A stretch of 64,000 bases of DNA, taken from assembly GCF_965208925.1 (NCBI RefSeq), contig NZ_OZ242364.1, positions 1,984,001 to 2,048,000 on the forward strand, written 5' to 3'. Made by a program: the position numbers and the translations under genes. This stretch comes from Poriferisodalis sp965208925 (lineage in GTDB: Bacteria; Actinomycetota; Acidimicrobiia; Acidimicrobiales; Poriferisodalaceae). The notes under the pieces were generated by a model. That model saw only the letters and a list, made by a program, of their open reading frames with translations. It was not told the DNA's origin and made no database searches. Shown here piece after piece: positions 42,798-51,598 of this stretch (positions are counted from its first letter, which is position 1; each line of letters starts with the position of its first letter).

Positions 42798-43762
42798 GTG
42801 CGGCGGATCTGGCGAGAATCATCGATCTTGGCCGCTTCGAGGATTGGCAGCGGCAATTGATCTATGAGCCAAAGCTGTATCGCAACCAAGGCAGCGACGA
42901 GGCACAACAGGCTCAGCAGCGCGTAGCGCAAGAACAGAAGACTCTCGCGGAGGCGGTTGAAGCCGGGCCCTCGGCCGCATTCGCCTACCTGCTCGGGAGA
43001 CTCGGCGTCAGCGAGGCGGACATTGGCGCGGATGCGATCCCTGTGCTTCCGAAGCCACTCACGGTCGCGGAAATGCGCAGCTTGCCAGCTTTCGCAGAAG
43101 GGCAGATTGCCATTCGGCTCCACCAGAGCATCGTCCCGGCTCAGGCCGCCGATCCGGCCTTTTGGACCTTGTGCCACGCCTTCTGGATGCGATCTTTTCT
43201 GTTCGGCAGTGATCTTGGAGCAGTCTTCTTCGACGGACCTAAGGCCGATAACGGCGAAGCACGCACGCGCAACTTTCTGCGACGCGTGGGCGGCCTGCGT
43301 CGTGTGCGCGGAAACGTATCGCCACTCACGGATTGTCCGATTGCGATGGCATGGTGGCGTTGGCGGGTGGCACTAGAGGTGAGCGAGGAAACCGCACGCC
43401 ACGGCGACCAACTCACGACGGCTGAAGCGCACGAAGCACTTCGGCAGCCGACCGTGTGGGAGAACTTGGCTCTATGGTCCATCAGACGAGTAACATCTCT
43501 GTCTGCACCGCCCGCACGCGCAGCAGTTGTCGCTGTTCTAGCACGCCAAGAACAGGTTCCAAGTGGGTCGAAGGCAACTCACCAGATACAAAGCATGATG
43601 CGAGAAGTGGCGCGTGTCGGACATACCCATAGCTACTTCGATGTCCCGTGGCCGCGACTCTTGGCCGCTGCCGAACAAGGCATCGACGACTCTATGCGGC
43701 CCGGGGCTGTGGCTTCCAATGGTGAGCTTGACGGAAACTCTCATGCAAGTCCGAGACAATAG
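42794..43762 (+). CDS. Unknown operon protein (322 aa), possibly DUF6339-like
   Basis: The ATG overlaps the previous stop (ATGA). An Ala/Gln-rich helix (EAQQAQQRVAQEQKTLAEAV) is followed by FWTLCHAFWMRSFLFGSDLG and DCPIAMAWWRWRVALEVSEE. The latter pair recalls proteins labelled DUF6339, though this is from memory and unproven. A basic RRVGGLRRVRGN stretch could bind nucleic acid. Soluble, no membrane segments. It is the last gene of the overlapping set; 90 bases separate it from the SspE-like nuclease. Confidence 0.68.
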   Translation: MSAADLARIIDLGRFEDWQRQLIYEPKLYRNQGSDEAQQAQQRVAQEQKTLAEAVEAGPSAAFAYLLGRLGVSEADIGADAIPVLPKPLTVAEMRSLPAFAEGQIAIRLHQSIVPAQAADPAFWTLCHAFWMRSFLFGSDLGAVFFDGPKADNGEARTRNFLRRVGGLRRVRGNVSPLTDCPIAMAWWRWRVALEVSEETARHGDQLTTAEAHEALRQPTVWENLALWSIRRVTSLSAPPARAAVVAVLARQEQVPSGSKATHQIQSMMREVARVGHTHSYFDVPWPRLLAAAEQGIDDSMRPGAVASNGELDGNSHASPRQ

Positions 43763-43852
43763 ACTTAGACATTCGCTTCACGCGCATACAAATCAGGCCT
43801 CGACAAATTACTGCAACAAAGCTTCTCGAACGCTAATCCTAGGAGACGCACC

Positions 43853-46117
43853 GTGACGATCAAGAAACTTTCGGACGTATTCGAGGCCTACCCCAAAAGC
43901 ACTGCTGATTTCATGCGTGAGCGCGGCCAGTGCTTCTATATCCCAGCCTATCAACGTCCGTTTTCGTGGGGACGTGAGAATATTGAGCGTTTGGTGGATG
44001 ACATTGTACATGGTCTCGATCAACTGCTGCAGCGCAACGATGCAACTGCATTCATTGGCACGCTAATCACCATCCACGATACCGACTACACGACCATCGA
44101 TCCGCTCGTCAGGGCACAGGTCCCTAGCAAAGTGATGACCGTGATTGATGGTCAGCAACGGCTGACCACGTTGCTATTGCTTAACATGGTCTTGCACGAT
44201 GAGTTAACGAATCGTCACTTGAGATTCGATAAGCCCAATGATGATGCGTCAAAGTGGCTTTTTCAGCAGTGCCTCCAGACACTATCTGAGCTCCGAGATA
44301 CTCTTGAAGAGGATATGAGCCACGGCGATGGCGACTATCGATGGTATCCACGCATGACGCGCGCTTATCTGGATAAGTGGTCTCGACTCGACAATGAAGC
44401 CCAGTACGAATCAGACATTGCAGATTTGCTGCATCAATATGGTAGGCACTGTCGCTCCGATAGCTCGGGAACATTCCGACCCACAGGCGAGCGACCGCTG
44501 GGACGGAGCTACGAGCTTGTACGCCGTACTATTCGTCGGGCGATTGCTTTAGGAACACATTCAGACATTGATTTCCCCGAGGTGGCGCTATTCGGAGATG
44601 CTGGCTACCTCGCCCTTACCTTGTTTAACGATGAGCTACCGCCGGCGGTTGTTGATGCGCTGAATGATTCAGCGAACGGCAGGTATGCAGAATTATTCAG
44701 GTTGCTCGGCTTCGCCCGATTTGCATTGCATCGAGTCGCAGTTACCGTCGTCACTACGCGATCGGAAGACTACGCATTCGACATGTTCGAGTCGCTAAAC
44801 ACGACTGGAGAACCACTTACGGCATTTGAGACATTCCGACCGCGTGTAATACGTGAAGAAGGACATTCCGAATACCAGGGGTCGCCCGCACATGGTCATC
44901 TGTCGAAGGTTGAGACCTATCTTGAGCAGTTTGAGAACGCACAGAATCGACTCTCTGCTACGAGCAATCTCCTCATCCCATTTGCGCTCGCGGAGTCCGG
45001 CTACAAACTGTCAAAGCGACTGAGCGACCAACGGCGTTACCTTAGAAGTACATACGACAACAGCGGAACCGAAGAACGTGATGTCTTCCTACAGAACATG
45101 TCGCACACTGCACAACTACTCGAAGGAGCCTGGGACAAGAGTACATGGAGTCCATCTGGCCCATCGCTTATCGGCCTTGAGCCGTTGGATACGGAAGAGA
45201 AGCTGTGTTTCGATGTGTTGCAGTCGACAAATCACCGCATTGCGATCGGTGTATTGACGAGATTCTACTCTGCTCAACGCCATGATCAAGATGTCAACAT
45301 CGGGACGGTTTTGCGAGCAGTGACGGCATTTCTGGCCATTTGGAGAGGGGCAAAGGGCGGAACCTCGGGTATCGACGCCGCACACCGAGACCTACTTGCA
45401 AAAGGTAGGCCGGAGACCGGCATTCCAGCCCTGGCACGATTGATTGCCGACGAGGACGCCTTGGATGTCGAGACTCTGTGTTCGTACTTCCGTCTTGCGC
45501 TACGGGACGAGGGTTTAGACTCACGTGACGCTTGGGTCGCGGCCGCTTCGAATGTCGCAATCTACCATCACAACAAGGACCTCGCCCGTCTGCTGTTGCT
45601 AGCAGCTACACACGATACGACGGTTGATCCTACTCAACCGGGTTTGATCAAGCGTGCTCGGCCAGGCGTGCTGCCGCTACTGAATTACGAGAAGTGGATG
45701 GATAGTGGAAGCGTCACTGTAGAACATGTCGCCCCCCAGAATCCAGGTGATGGCTCAACTTGGTCTACCTCGATCTATAGAGATACTGGAATGAAGGACT
45801 GTCTTGGCAATCTCTTGTTGCTGCCAACACGGGCCAATTCGCTGATTTCGAACAGGCCCTGGCAAGAGAAGCGTATGATGTACCGGATACTGGCAGCGAG
45901 GAATAGAGAAGAAATTGAGACTGCACGACAGGAGATGAAGGACGCTGGACTCGATATCGCCATGGAGGTATTGGTGGATAACGATTACTTGCCGATAGTT
46001 GCTGGCGTTGCAGCGTATAACGAAGAATGGAATGCGGACATTATCTCTCAGCGCTCAGCCTTGCTTTGCGGACTGGCCTGGGATCGTTTGTCGCCATGGC
46101 TCAATATTGCGCCATAG
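43853..46117 (+). CDS. SspE-like DUF262-DUF1524 nuclease
   Basis: 754 residues. The DUF262 part has YIPAYQRPFSW (29-39), an FIGTL strand and VIDGQQRLTTLLLL (DGQQR 99-103), the NTPase/ParB-like core. The C-terminal DUF1524 HNH-type part has TVEHVAPQNP (His625), LGNLLLLPTRANSLISNRPW (Asn653, Asn662) and Trp-Gln-Glu-Lys. The order, size and YQR near the N-terminus match SspE, the phosphorothioate-sensing effector of Ssp systems; GmrSD-type DUF262/DUF1524 enzymes are the alternative. The coding sequence is visibly AT-richer than its neighbours, so it was probably acquired from elsewhere. GTG 43853 follows an AGGAGA ribosome site. Confidence 0.83.
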   Translation: MTIKKLSDVFEAYPKSTADFMRERGQCFYIPAYQRPFSWGRENIERLVDDIVHGLDQLLQRNDATAFIGTLITIHDTDYTTIDPLVRAQVPSKVMTVIDGQQRLTTLLLLNMVLHDELTNRHLRFDKPNDDASKWLFQQCLQTLSELRDTLEEDMSHGDGDYRWYPRMTRAYLDKWSRLDNEAQYESDIADLLHQYGRHCRSDSSGTFRPTGERPLGRSYELVRRTIRRAIALGTHSDIDFPEVALFGDAGYLALTLFNDELPPAVVDALNDSANGRYAELFRLLGFARFALHRVAVTVVTTRSEDYAFDMFESLNTTGEPLTAFETFRPRVIREEGHSEYQGSPAHGHLSKVETYLEQFENAQNRLSATSNLLIPFALAESGYKLSKRLSDQRRYLRSTYDNSGTEERDVFLQNMSHTAQLLEGAWDKSTWSPSGPSLIGLEPLDTEEKLCFDVLQSTNHRIAIGVLTRFYSAQRHDQDVNIGTVLRAVTAFLAIWRGAKGGTSGIDAAHRDLLAKGRPETGIPALARLIADEDALDVETLCSYFRLALRDEGLDSRDAWVAAASNVAIYHHNKDLARLLLLAATHDTTVDPTQPGLIKRARPGVLPLLNYEKWMDSGSVTVEHVAPQNPGDGSTWSTSIYRDTGMKDCLGNLLLLPTRANSLISNRPWQEKRMMYRILAARNREEIETARQEMKDAGLDIAMEVLVDNDYLPIVAGVAAYNEEWNADIISQRSALLCGLAWDRLSPWLNIAP

Positions 46118-46359
46118 GCTGTACCAGAACCGCTGACGCACGCCTCGGAGGCAAAGTTACATTCACGCGCGTTCTAGCCTGTTGGTATAGCTTGCCGAGT
46201 GATCTGGCACGACTGGTAAGCGGCGTGGCCTGCGTTAATCTGACTGCCGCTCACCTCCGACTACGAGCGGAACGGTGAGTTGAACTCGCCGAACGCACTC
46301 TCGTCAGAAATCGAAGTACCAGGCAGTGGCGGCAGCCTGATTGTGAAGGCGGAGACATC
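46118..46359. other. Intergenic stretch after the nuclease
   Basis: About 240 bases. No gene, tRNA or clear terminator was found. It marks the change from AT-richer island DNA back to typical high-GC DNA, and no attachment-site duplication was seen. Confidence 0.45.
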
Positions 46360-46719
46360 ATGGGATTCACCTTCACCAACGTCACGGTCCGCAGCCCTGC
46401 TGAGCCCGAGCGCTCCTGGGAGGGGCGCTTCCTAGTGGACACCGGGTCGACCGACACGCTGGTGCCGCGAGACCGTCTGGAGGAGTTGGGCTTGCGGCCC
46501 TACGGGAGCGATTCCTACGAGTTGGCCGACGGCAGCAGCCAGACCGCCGACTTCACCGGGGCGCGGCTCGAGTTCATGGACTCAGACGCCTTCGTCAGGG
46601 TGGTATACGGACCGCCGGGCTGCGAGCCGCTGCTGGGCGTGCTGGCACTTGAGTCGGCCAGGTTCGAGGTGGATCCGGTCAGCCAAGAGATCAGACGCGC
46701 CAAACGCCTTCGTCTCTGA
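46360..46719 (+). CDS. Retropepsin-like aspartyl protease domain protein
   Basis: 119 residues. GRFLVDTGSTDTLVPRDRLE is the Asp-Thr-Gly active-site loop of clan AA proteases. A second DG loop (ELADGSSQTADFTGARL) and ESARFEVDPVSQEI complete a single-domain form that must dimerise. Cytoplasmic by appearance, substrate unknown. Ribosome site GGAG before ATG 46360. Confidence 0.78.
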   Translation: MGFTFTNVTVRSPAEPERSWEGRFLVDTGSTDTLVPRDRLEELGLRPYGSDSYELADGSSQTADFTGARLEFMDSDAFVRVVYGPPGCEPLLGVLALESARFEVDPVSQEIRRAKRLRL

Positions 46720-46815
46720 GCGATCCTGCTCGCGTCTGGTGGGTACTGTGGCGCCGTCGTCGGCGTGGATCGGCGTCGGGCCGGCAACGGCGCAATCCAA
46801 GAAAACGAGGAAGTC

Positions 46816-47457
46816 ATGGAACTTGGCGAAGCAGCACTGACGTCGATGACGACGAGGTACTTCACGACCGATCCGGTGTCGGACGAGACGCTGGAGCAGG
46901 CGTTCGACTACGCACGGCACGCGCCGCAAGGCGGCAACCGCCAGCCCGTGCGGTTCATCGTGGTCCGCGACGAGGCCAAGAAGCGGCAGCTGCAGGAGTG
47001 GTACCTGGAGCCGTGGAAGGCCTACCTGGGCATGGCCCGGTCGGGCGACATCGAGATCGTCGGCGAGAAGGCCAACCGCCTGCTCGACAGCGCTGACCAC
47101 TTCGCCGAGCACTTCGCCGAAGTGCCGGTGATCGTGGTGGCCTGCGGCTACATCGACGGCGTCCATCCCACCGACACCGAGCTGGGGCGCCTCAGCGTCG
47201 TGGGCGGCGGCTCGATCTACCCCGCCGTGCAGAACTTCCTGCTCGGCTGCCGCGAGGCCGGCCTGGGCACTGCGCTCACCACGCTGCTGTGCATGTACGA
47301 ACCGCAGGTCGCCGAGATGCTGGACATTCCCGAAGGCGTGGCCACCGCGGCTCACATCGCCGTCGGTTACCGGGCGACGCCGTTCCCGCGCAAGCTGGAC
47401 CGCCTGCCGCTGTCGGAGATCGTCTTCGACGAGACCTGGGGCAACTCGACCTACTAG
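46816..47457 (+). CDS. Nitroreductase family flavoprotein
   Basis: 213 residues. RYFTTDPVSDETLEQAFDYA and RHAPQGGNRQPVRFIVVRD form the FMN-binding N-terminal part; SIYPAVQNFLLGCREAGLGT is the core helix and GVATAAHIAVGYRA near the end fits the family. Typical role: NAD(P)H-dependent reduction of nitro or quinone compounds; F420-type members also exist. ATG 46816 follows a GAGGAAG ribosome site. Confidence 0.85.
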   Translation: MELGEAALTSMTTRYFTTDPVSDETLEQAFDYARHAPQGGNRQPVRFIVVRDEAKKRQLQEWYLEPWKAYLGMARSGDIEIVGEKANRLLDSADHFAEHFAEVPVIVVACGYIDGVHPTDTELGRLSVVGGGSIYPAVQNFLLGCREAGLGTALTTLLCMYEPQVAEMLDIPEGVATAAHIAVGYRATPFPRKLDRLPLSEIVFDETWGNSTY

Positions 47458-47540
47458 CCAGCTCGGGAGCGCTCCCGGCTGCGTCGGAGCGAGACCGACG
47501 ATGACTGAAGCCCAGCCGGGCCCTGACTCAGAGTCGCGCA

Positions 47541-48851
47541 ATGACTGAGTCCGAGGACCGCGTGGCTGCGGATCCGCCGGTCACTCACGCTGGCCTGAGG
47601 GTCGAGACTGAGGCGTTGCAGTCAGCGGGCCTCGCCGCAGACGAGGCGCTGCTGGTTGCTGCGCGGCGGCTGGCCGGGAGCGACCCCGAGGTGAGGGCCT
47701 TCGCTCGGGAGCGCTTTGCCGGACTGTGGGACGAACCCGAGCCTGCGCCGACGGAGACGGACGAGCGGGGCTCCGAGCGGCGCGGCTTCTGGGTCATGGC
47801 GGCGTTCGCGGTGACAGCAGCGATTGCGGTGCGACTGCCTGAGGCCTTCGGATTCAGTCTGACCGACTCCGACGACGCCAGCTTCTATGCGCGCAACTTC
47901 AGCTTGCTCGTGTTGCCGGCGCTGGCGGGCTGGTTCGTGTGGCTGAAGCAGCCGCCGTACTGGGTGATTGCCGTCATCGGCGCTGTCGTCGCTGCTTCGG
48001 CGGCGGTCGTCAACGCGTATCCGTTCGACGACGACAGCTCCACGTTCGTGCTCGCCGTGCTGCACCTGCCGGTGCTGCTGTGGCTGGTCACCGGCCTGGC
48101 CCGAACCGGAGAACGTTGGAGGCTGCCAAGCCCGCGCATGGACTATGTGCGTTTCACGGGCGAGTGGTTTGTGTATGGCGTGCTGATAGCGCTGGCGGGC
48201 GCGGTATTCAGCGCCCTGACCGTCGGCGCCTTCGTGGCCCTCGACATCGACACGAGATGGATGACCGAGTGGGTGATGGTCGCCGGGTCGGCCGGTGCCG
48301 TTGTTGTCACCGCCTGGCTCGTCGAGTTCTGGGCTGGTGCCGTCTCGAGATTCGCCTCACTGCTGGCGTACATCTTCACCCCGCTGTTCGCGGCGATGCT
48401 GGTGGTGTTCCTCATGGCAGTGCCGGCGACCGGCCGCAGCATCGAAGCCGATCGAGAGGCGCTCATCCTGTTCAACGTGCTGCTGGGCTTCGTTGTGGGC
48501 CTGCTGCTGTTCTGCAGCGCCGCGCGACGCCCGAGCGATCGGCCGGGGTTCTTCGATGGCGCAGCTGCTGTGCTCGCCGCTGCGGGACTGCTCACCAGTG
48601 TCCTGACGCTGGTGGCTGTCATCGGCCGCATCGCCGACTTCGGGTGGAGCCCGAACCGGACGGCGATCATGGGCATCAACGTCATCTTTCTGGTGAACTT
48701 GGCCGGGAGCGTGTGGCTCTATCTGGAGCTGTGGCGCCACCGACGCCCCTTCGGCGACATCGTGCGCTGGCAGACCGCTCACTTCGGCATCTACGCCGCC
48801 TGGGCTGCGTTCGTCGTCGTGGCCTTCCCGCCGATCTTCGGATTCGCGTGA
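47541..48851 (+). CDS. Polytopic membrane protein (DUF4153-like)
   Basis: 436 residues. A soluble N-terminal stretch of about 90 residues (ALLVAARRLAGSDPEVRAFA, WDEPEPAPTETDERGSERR) precedes about ten membrane helices. The architecture recalls DUF4153 proteins, in which a small N-terminal domain precedes a multi-pass region; no catalytic motif is seen. It begins 83 bases after the nitroreductase stop; no functional link is evident. Confidence 0.65.
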   Translation: MTESEDRVAADPPVTHAGLRVETEALQSAGLAADEALLVAARRLAGSDPEVRAFARERFAGLWDEPEPAPTETDERGSERRGFWVMAAFAVTAAIAVRLPEAFGFSLTDSDDASFYARNFSLLVLPALAGWFVWLKQPPYWVIAVIGAVVAASAAVVNAYPFDDDSSTFVLAVLHLPVLLWLVTGLARTGERWRLPSPRMDYVRFTGEWFVYGVLIALAGAVFSALTVGAFVALDIDTRWMTEWVMVAGSAGAVVVTAWLVEFWAGAVSRFASLLAYIFTPLFAAMLVVFLMAVPATGRSIEADREALILFNVLLGFVVGLLLFCSAARRPSDRPGFFDGAAAVLAAAGLLTSVLTLVAVIGRIADFGWSPNRTAIMGINVIFLVNLAGSVWLYLELWRHRRPFGDIVRWQTAHFGIYAAWAAFVVVAFPPIFGFA

Positions 48852-48946
48852 CCCGAGCCGACGGATGGGCAGGGCGACGAAAGCTCTAGCGTTCTCGGCT
48901 GACTGGCGATGAGGCGCGCTGGAGCACCGGAGACGGGGAGCACGAC

Positions 48947-49753
48947 ATGGCGATGACCGACGAGCAGCGGCGTGAAGCGGCCGCGGCGCTGCTGCACGCC
49001 GAGAACACCCGCGAGTGGATCGACCCGATCACCGACACCTACCCGGGCGCCGACAACGAAGACGCCTACGCCATCGGCCAGTACGTGACCGACGCCAAGG
49101 TGGCGGCTGGCCGCGTCATCAAGGGCTACAAGGTCGGCCTCACGTCCAAGGCCATGCGTTCGACATCGGGCGCCACCGAGCCCGACTACGGCACGCTGTT
49201 CGACAACTGGTTCCTCGACGAGGGCTCCATCGTGCCCGCCTCGATCCTGAACGTCCCGCTGGTGGAGATCGAGATCGTCTTCGTGCTCAAGTCCGATCTG
49301 GGCGGGCCCGACATCAACGCCATCGACGTGATGCGGGCAACCGACTTCATACTGCCCGCCGTTGAGGTGGTGGACCGGCGCTACAACCGGCGCAGCACCC
49401 AGGCCGGCGTTGCCGACAGCATCGCCGACGCCGCCTCATGCGGGTTCATCATCGTGGGCGGCCGGCCCACCAAGCTCACCGATGTCGACATCCGCCACAT
49501 CGGCGGTGCGCTGTACCTGAACGGCGATCTCGAAGAGTCCGGCACCGCCGCCGCCGTGATGGGCAACCCGCTCAACTCGGTGGCTTGGCTGGCCCGAAAG
49601 CTCCACGAGTTCGGCGTCACGATGTCGGCCGGTCACACGATCCTGTCGGGCTCGTTCATCCGCGCCCGCACCATCCGCCCGGGCGACGCCGTCGTCGCCG
49701 ACTTCGGCCCCCTTGGGCAGATCAGCTTCGGGGTCGGAAACCCCGAAGAGTGA
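48947..49753 (+). CDS. 2-keto-4-pentenoate hydratase / HpaH-type hydratase
   Basis: 268 residues. AYAIGQYVTDAKVAAGRVIK, GYKVGLTSKAMRSTSGATEP, VPLVEIEIVFVLKSDL (metal-binding Glu pair) and AVEVVDRRYNR followed by DSIADAASCGFIIVGG match the MhpD/HpaH family. Reaction: hydration of 2-hydroxy-muconate-type dienols in meta-cleavage pathways. Start ATG 48947. It opens the catabolic cluster. The stop lies inside a 36-base tandem duplication. Confidence 0.88.
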   Translation: MAMTDEQRREAAAALLHAENTREWIDPITDTYPGADNEDAYAIGQYVTDAKVAAGRVIKGYKVGLTSKAMRSTSGATEPDYGTLFDNWFLDEGSIVPASILNVPLVEIEIVFVLKSDLGGPDINAIDVMRATDFILPAVEVVDRRYNRRSTQAGVADSIADAASCGFIIVGGRPTKLTDVDIRHIGGALYLNGDLEESGTAAAVMGNPLNSVAWLARKLHEFGVTMSAGHTILSGSFIRARTIRPGDAVVADFGPLGQISFGVGNPEE

Positions 49754-49803
49754 TACAGCGGGGTCGGCTTGCCCGACGCCGAAGAGTGATACAGCGGGGT
49801 CGG
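49743..49803. repeat. 36-bp tandem repeat at the end of the hydratase gene
   Basis: A 25-base sequence beginning CCGAAGAGTGATACAGCGG occurs at 49743-49767 and again at 49779-49803, a period of 36 bases. The first copy holds the last codons and the stop of the hydratase gene. A partial piece (CGGGGTCGG) also precedes the first copy. Confidence 0.85.
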
Positions 49804-49836
49804 ACTGCCTGAGGTCGACGACTGAAGTTCGGCGGC

Positions 49837-50223
49837 TCAGTCTTCGACGTAGGCCTCGAAGGTGCAGGAGATCTGCACCGGCCCGCCGCCTTCCACCTTC
49901 ATGTTGTGACGAGCGGGCCGCGACTCGGGATCGGGGAAGCGCTCCATCCACGGCCCGTTGAGTGCCGGGCGTGACGCGGCCGGATCGGTGACATAGAACG
50001 TCATCTTGGCCATGTCGTCCCAGGTGGCGCCAGCCCCTTCGAGCATCTGGCCGACATGGGTGAACAGGTTGTCGATCTGTTCCTCCAGGCTGTCGGGGAC
50101 GTCGCGGCCGCCGGGATTGGTCGGCGGCGTGATGCTGCTCGTGATGAACGGCCCGATCCGCGTCGCAGCCGGAATCGGGTTCGCGTGCTGGAAGCTCTCG
50201 ATCTCAATCGACTTGCGCGCCAT
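49837..50223 (-). CDS. RidA family protein
   Basis: 128 residues. ANPIPAATRIGPFITSSITP, HVGQMLEGAGATWDDMAKMT and the C-terminal GGPVQISCTFEAYVED fit RidA/YjgF, with the usual order of strands; the conserved Arg is seen in SRPARHNM. Likely role: clearing reactive enamines made by neighbouring catabolic enzymes. ATG 50223 follows an AGGAG ribosome site. It converges on the hydratase. Confidence 0.83.
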   Translation of the reverse strand: MARKSIEIESFQHANPIPAATRIGPFITSSITPPTNPGGRDVPDSLEEQIDNLFTHVGQMLEGAGATWDDMAKMTFYVTDPAASRPALNGPWMERFPDPESRPARHNMKVEGGGPVQISCTFEAYVED

Positions 50224-50277
50224 GTTGCCTGCTCCTGTGTGCTCAGTACCGGACCGTAGACGCATGCGGCGGCCGGG

Positions 50278-50565
50278 CTAGACGCCCTCGACGACCACCA
50301 TCTGGAATTCGGCAGCACCAGCCCTGACGTCGCGGGCGTGACGGTACTTCTCGGAGTCGTAGAAGTTCTTCGCCGATTCCGTGTCGGGGAACTCCAGCAC
50401 GACGAGGCGCCGGTTCTCCTCAGGACCTTCAAGGGTCACCGAATCACCGCCGCGCACGATGAACTTCCCGCCGCTCTCGGCGACAGCCGCCGGCGACAGC
50501 GCCTTGTACTTCTCGTACTGGTCCGGATCGGTGACGTTGACCCGCGTGATGACATATGCAGCCAC
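50278..50565 (-). CDS. DUF1330 family protein
   Basis: 95 residues. AYVITRVNVTDPDQYEKYKA, GGKFIVRGGDS, LVVLEFPDTESAKNFYDSEK and YRHARDVRAGAAEFQMVVVE follow the DUF1330 ferredoxin-like (dimeric alpha-beta barrel) pattern. Enzyme role is unknown in the family. Lies between RidA and the dioxygenase on the same strand, so probably one transcript. Confidence 0.87.
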   Translation of the reverse strand: MAAYVITRVNVTDPDQYEKYKALSPAAVAESGGKFIVRGGDSVTLEGPEENRRLVVLEFPDTESAKNFYDSEKYRHARDVRAGAAEFQMVVVEGV

Positions 50566-50595
50566 GTTGCTCCTTTCGGCCCAGCAGCGGTTTGG

Positions 50596-51519
50596 CTACG
50601 AGACCGAGTTCATGATGGCGTCGCGGCCGTGCTTGAAGCCCGCCGTCTCTGCGGTGTGGTTCAGCGCCAGTTCCGACTCGATCTCGCCGGCGATGCGCGA
50701 ATGCCACATCTTGCGGGGCTGGGACATGTCGAACGGCACGCCCTGGTGCATGAGTCGGCGGTTGTCCCAGATCACGGCTTCGCCGGCGGTCCATGCGTGC
50801 TGGTAGGTGCGCGGCGGCTGGCAGGCCTCCTGATTGAGCCGGTCCAACAGCGCCACAGACTCATCTGGGTCCATGCCGATGATGTCGTGCGCATGCCGAC
50901 CGATCAGCAGATTGGGCCGACCGGTGTCGGGGTGGTACTTCACCATCGGCCGGACCGAGATGTCCATGTCGTGGTAGCCGTACATGCCGTAGGTGCCGTC
51001 GTCCTTCTTCTTCGGCAGCAGCCCCGCCCGGCCCTGGCTGTAGTAAAGCGAGTGGTGCGCCTCCAGCGTGTGCACGAGCTCGCGGTCTTCGTCGGACAGC
51101 ACGTCGTACGCCGCGCGCATGTCCGCCCAGCCGGTGTCGGCGCCGTCTTCGGGCACCAGCTCGGCGGTGAACACCGCGCCCTTGGCTTGCAGCGGCATGT
51201 AGGTGCTGTCGTGGTGCCAGCCCCAGTTGCCCTGCAGCGACTTCACGAGGTCGTCGCTGGGCTCGTAGTGGACCTTGCCGTCCTTGCCGACGTTCGAGAT
51301 GGGTGCCGCGTTGAACTCCAGATTGCCGAAGCGCAGGGCGAACGCGTCCTGCTCGTCGTTGGTCAGGAACTGATCAGAGAAGATCAGCAGCGCGTACTCC
51401 AGCCACGTCTCGTGCAGGGCCTCAAAGGTGGCGTCGTCGATGGAGCGGAGCTCGATGTCGTGCACCCACGCCCCGAACGTGGCATCGAGCGGTTCGATGT
51501 TCAGCGTGACAGCCGTCAT
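50596..51519 (-). CDS. TauD/TfdA-type Fe(II)/2-oxoglutarate dioxygenase
   Basis: 307 residues. The iron site has His102 and Asp104 in GWHHDSTYMP, with the distal His in NRRLMHQGVPF; YGYHDMDISVRPMVKYHPDT lies between. All ligands of the 2-His-1-carboxylate triad are present. Reaction: hydroxylation with 2-oxoglutarate and O2; TauD acts on taurine, TfdA on phenoxyacetates, so the substrate here is open. ATG 51519 has TACGAT six bases upstream (plus-strand 51526-51531), a leaderless-type start. Confidence 0.88.
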   Translation of the reverse strand: MTAVTLNIEPLDATFGAWVHDIELRSIDDATFEALHETWLEYALLIFSDQFLTNDEQDAFALRFGNLEFNAAPISNVGKDGKVHYEPSDDLVKSLQGNWGWHHDSTYMPLQAKGAVFTAELVPEDGADTGWADMRAAYDVLSDEDRELVHTLEAHHSLYYSQGRAGLLPKKKDDGTYGMYGYHDMDISVRPMVKYHPDTGRPNLLIGRHAHDIIGMDPDESVALLDRLNQEACQPPRTYQHAWTAGEAVIWDNRRLMHQGVPFDMSQPRKMWHSRIAGEIESELALNHTAETAGFKHGRDAIMNSVS

Positions 51520-51598
51520 AGCCGGATCGTACCACCGGCCCCGAATTAGCTTCAGGGGCCGGTGAGTGGCTCGGCACACCTGAACCGGGAGGGCAGCA

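Noticed and set aside
34368..46117. Integrative element with tRNA attachment site and integrase
   Set aside because: No integrase, transposase, tRNA or flanking direct repeat could be seen, so mobility is only suggested by gene content.
49743..49803. Possible CRISPR or IS end from the 25-base direct repeat
   Set aside because: Only two copies with one short spacer, and no cas or transposase nearby.
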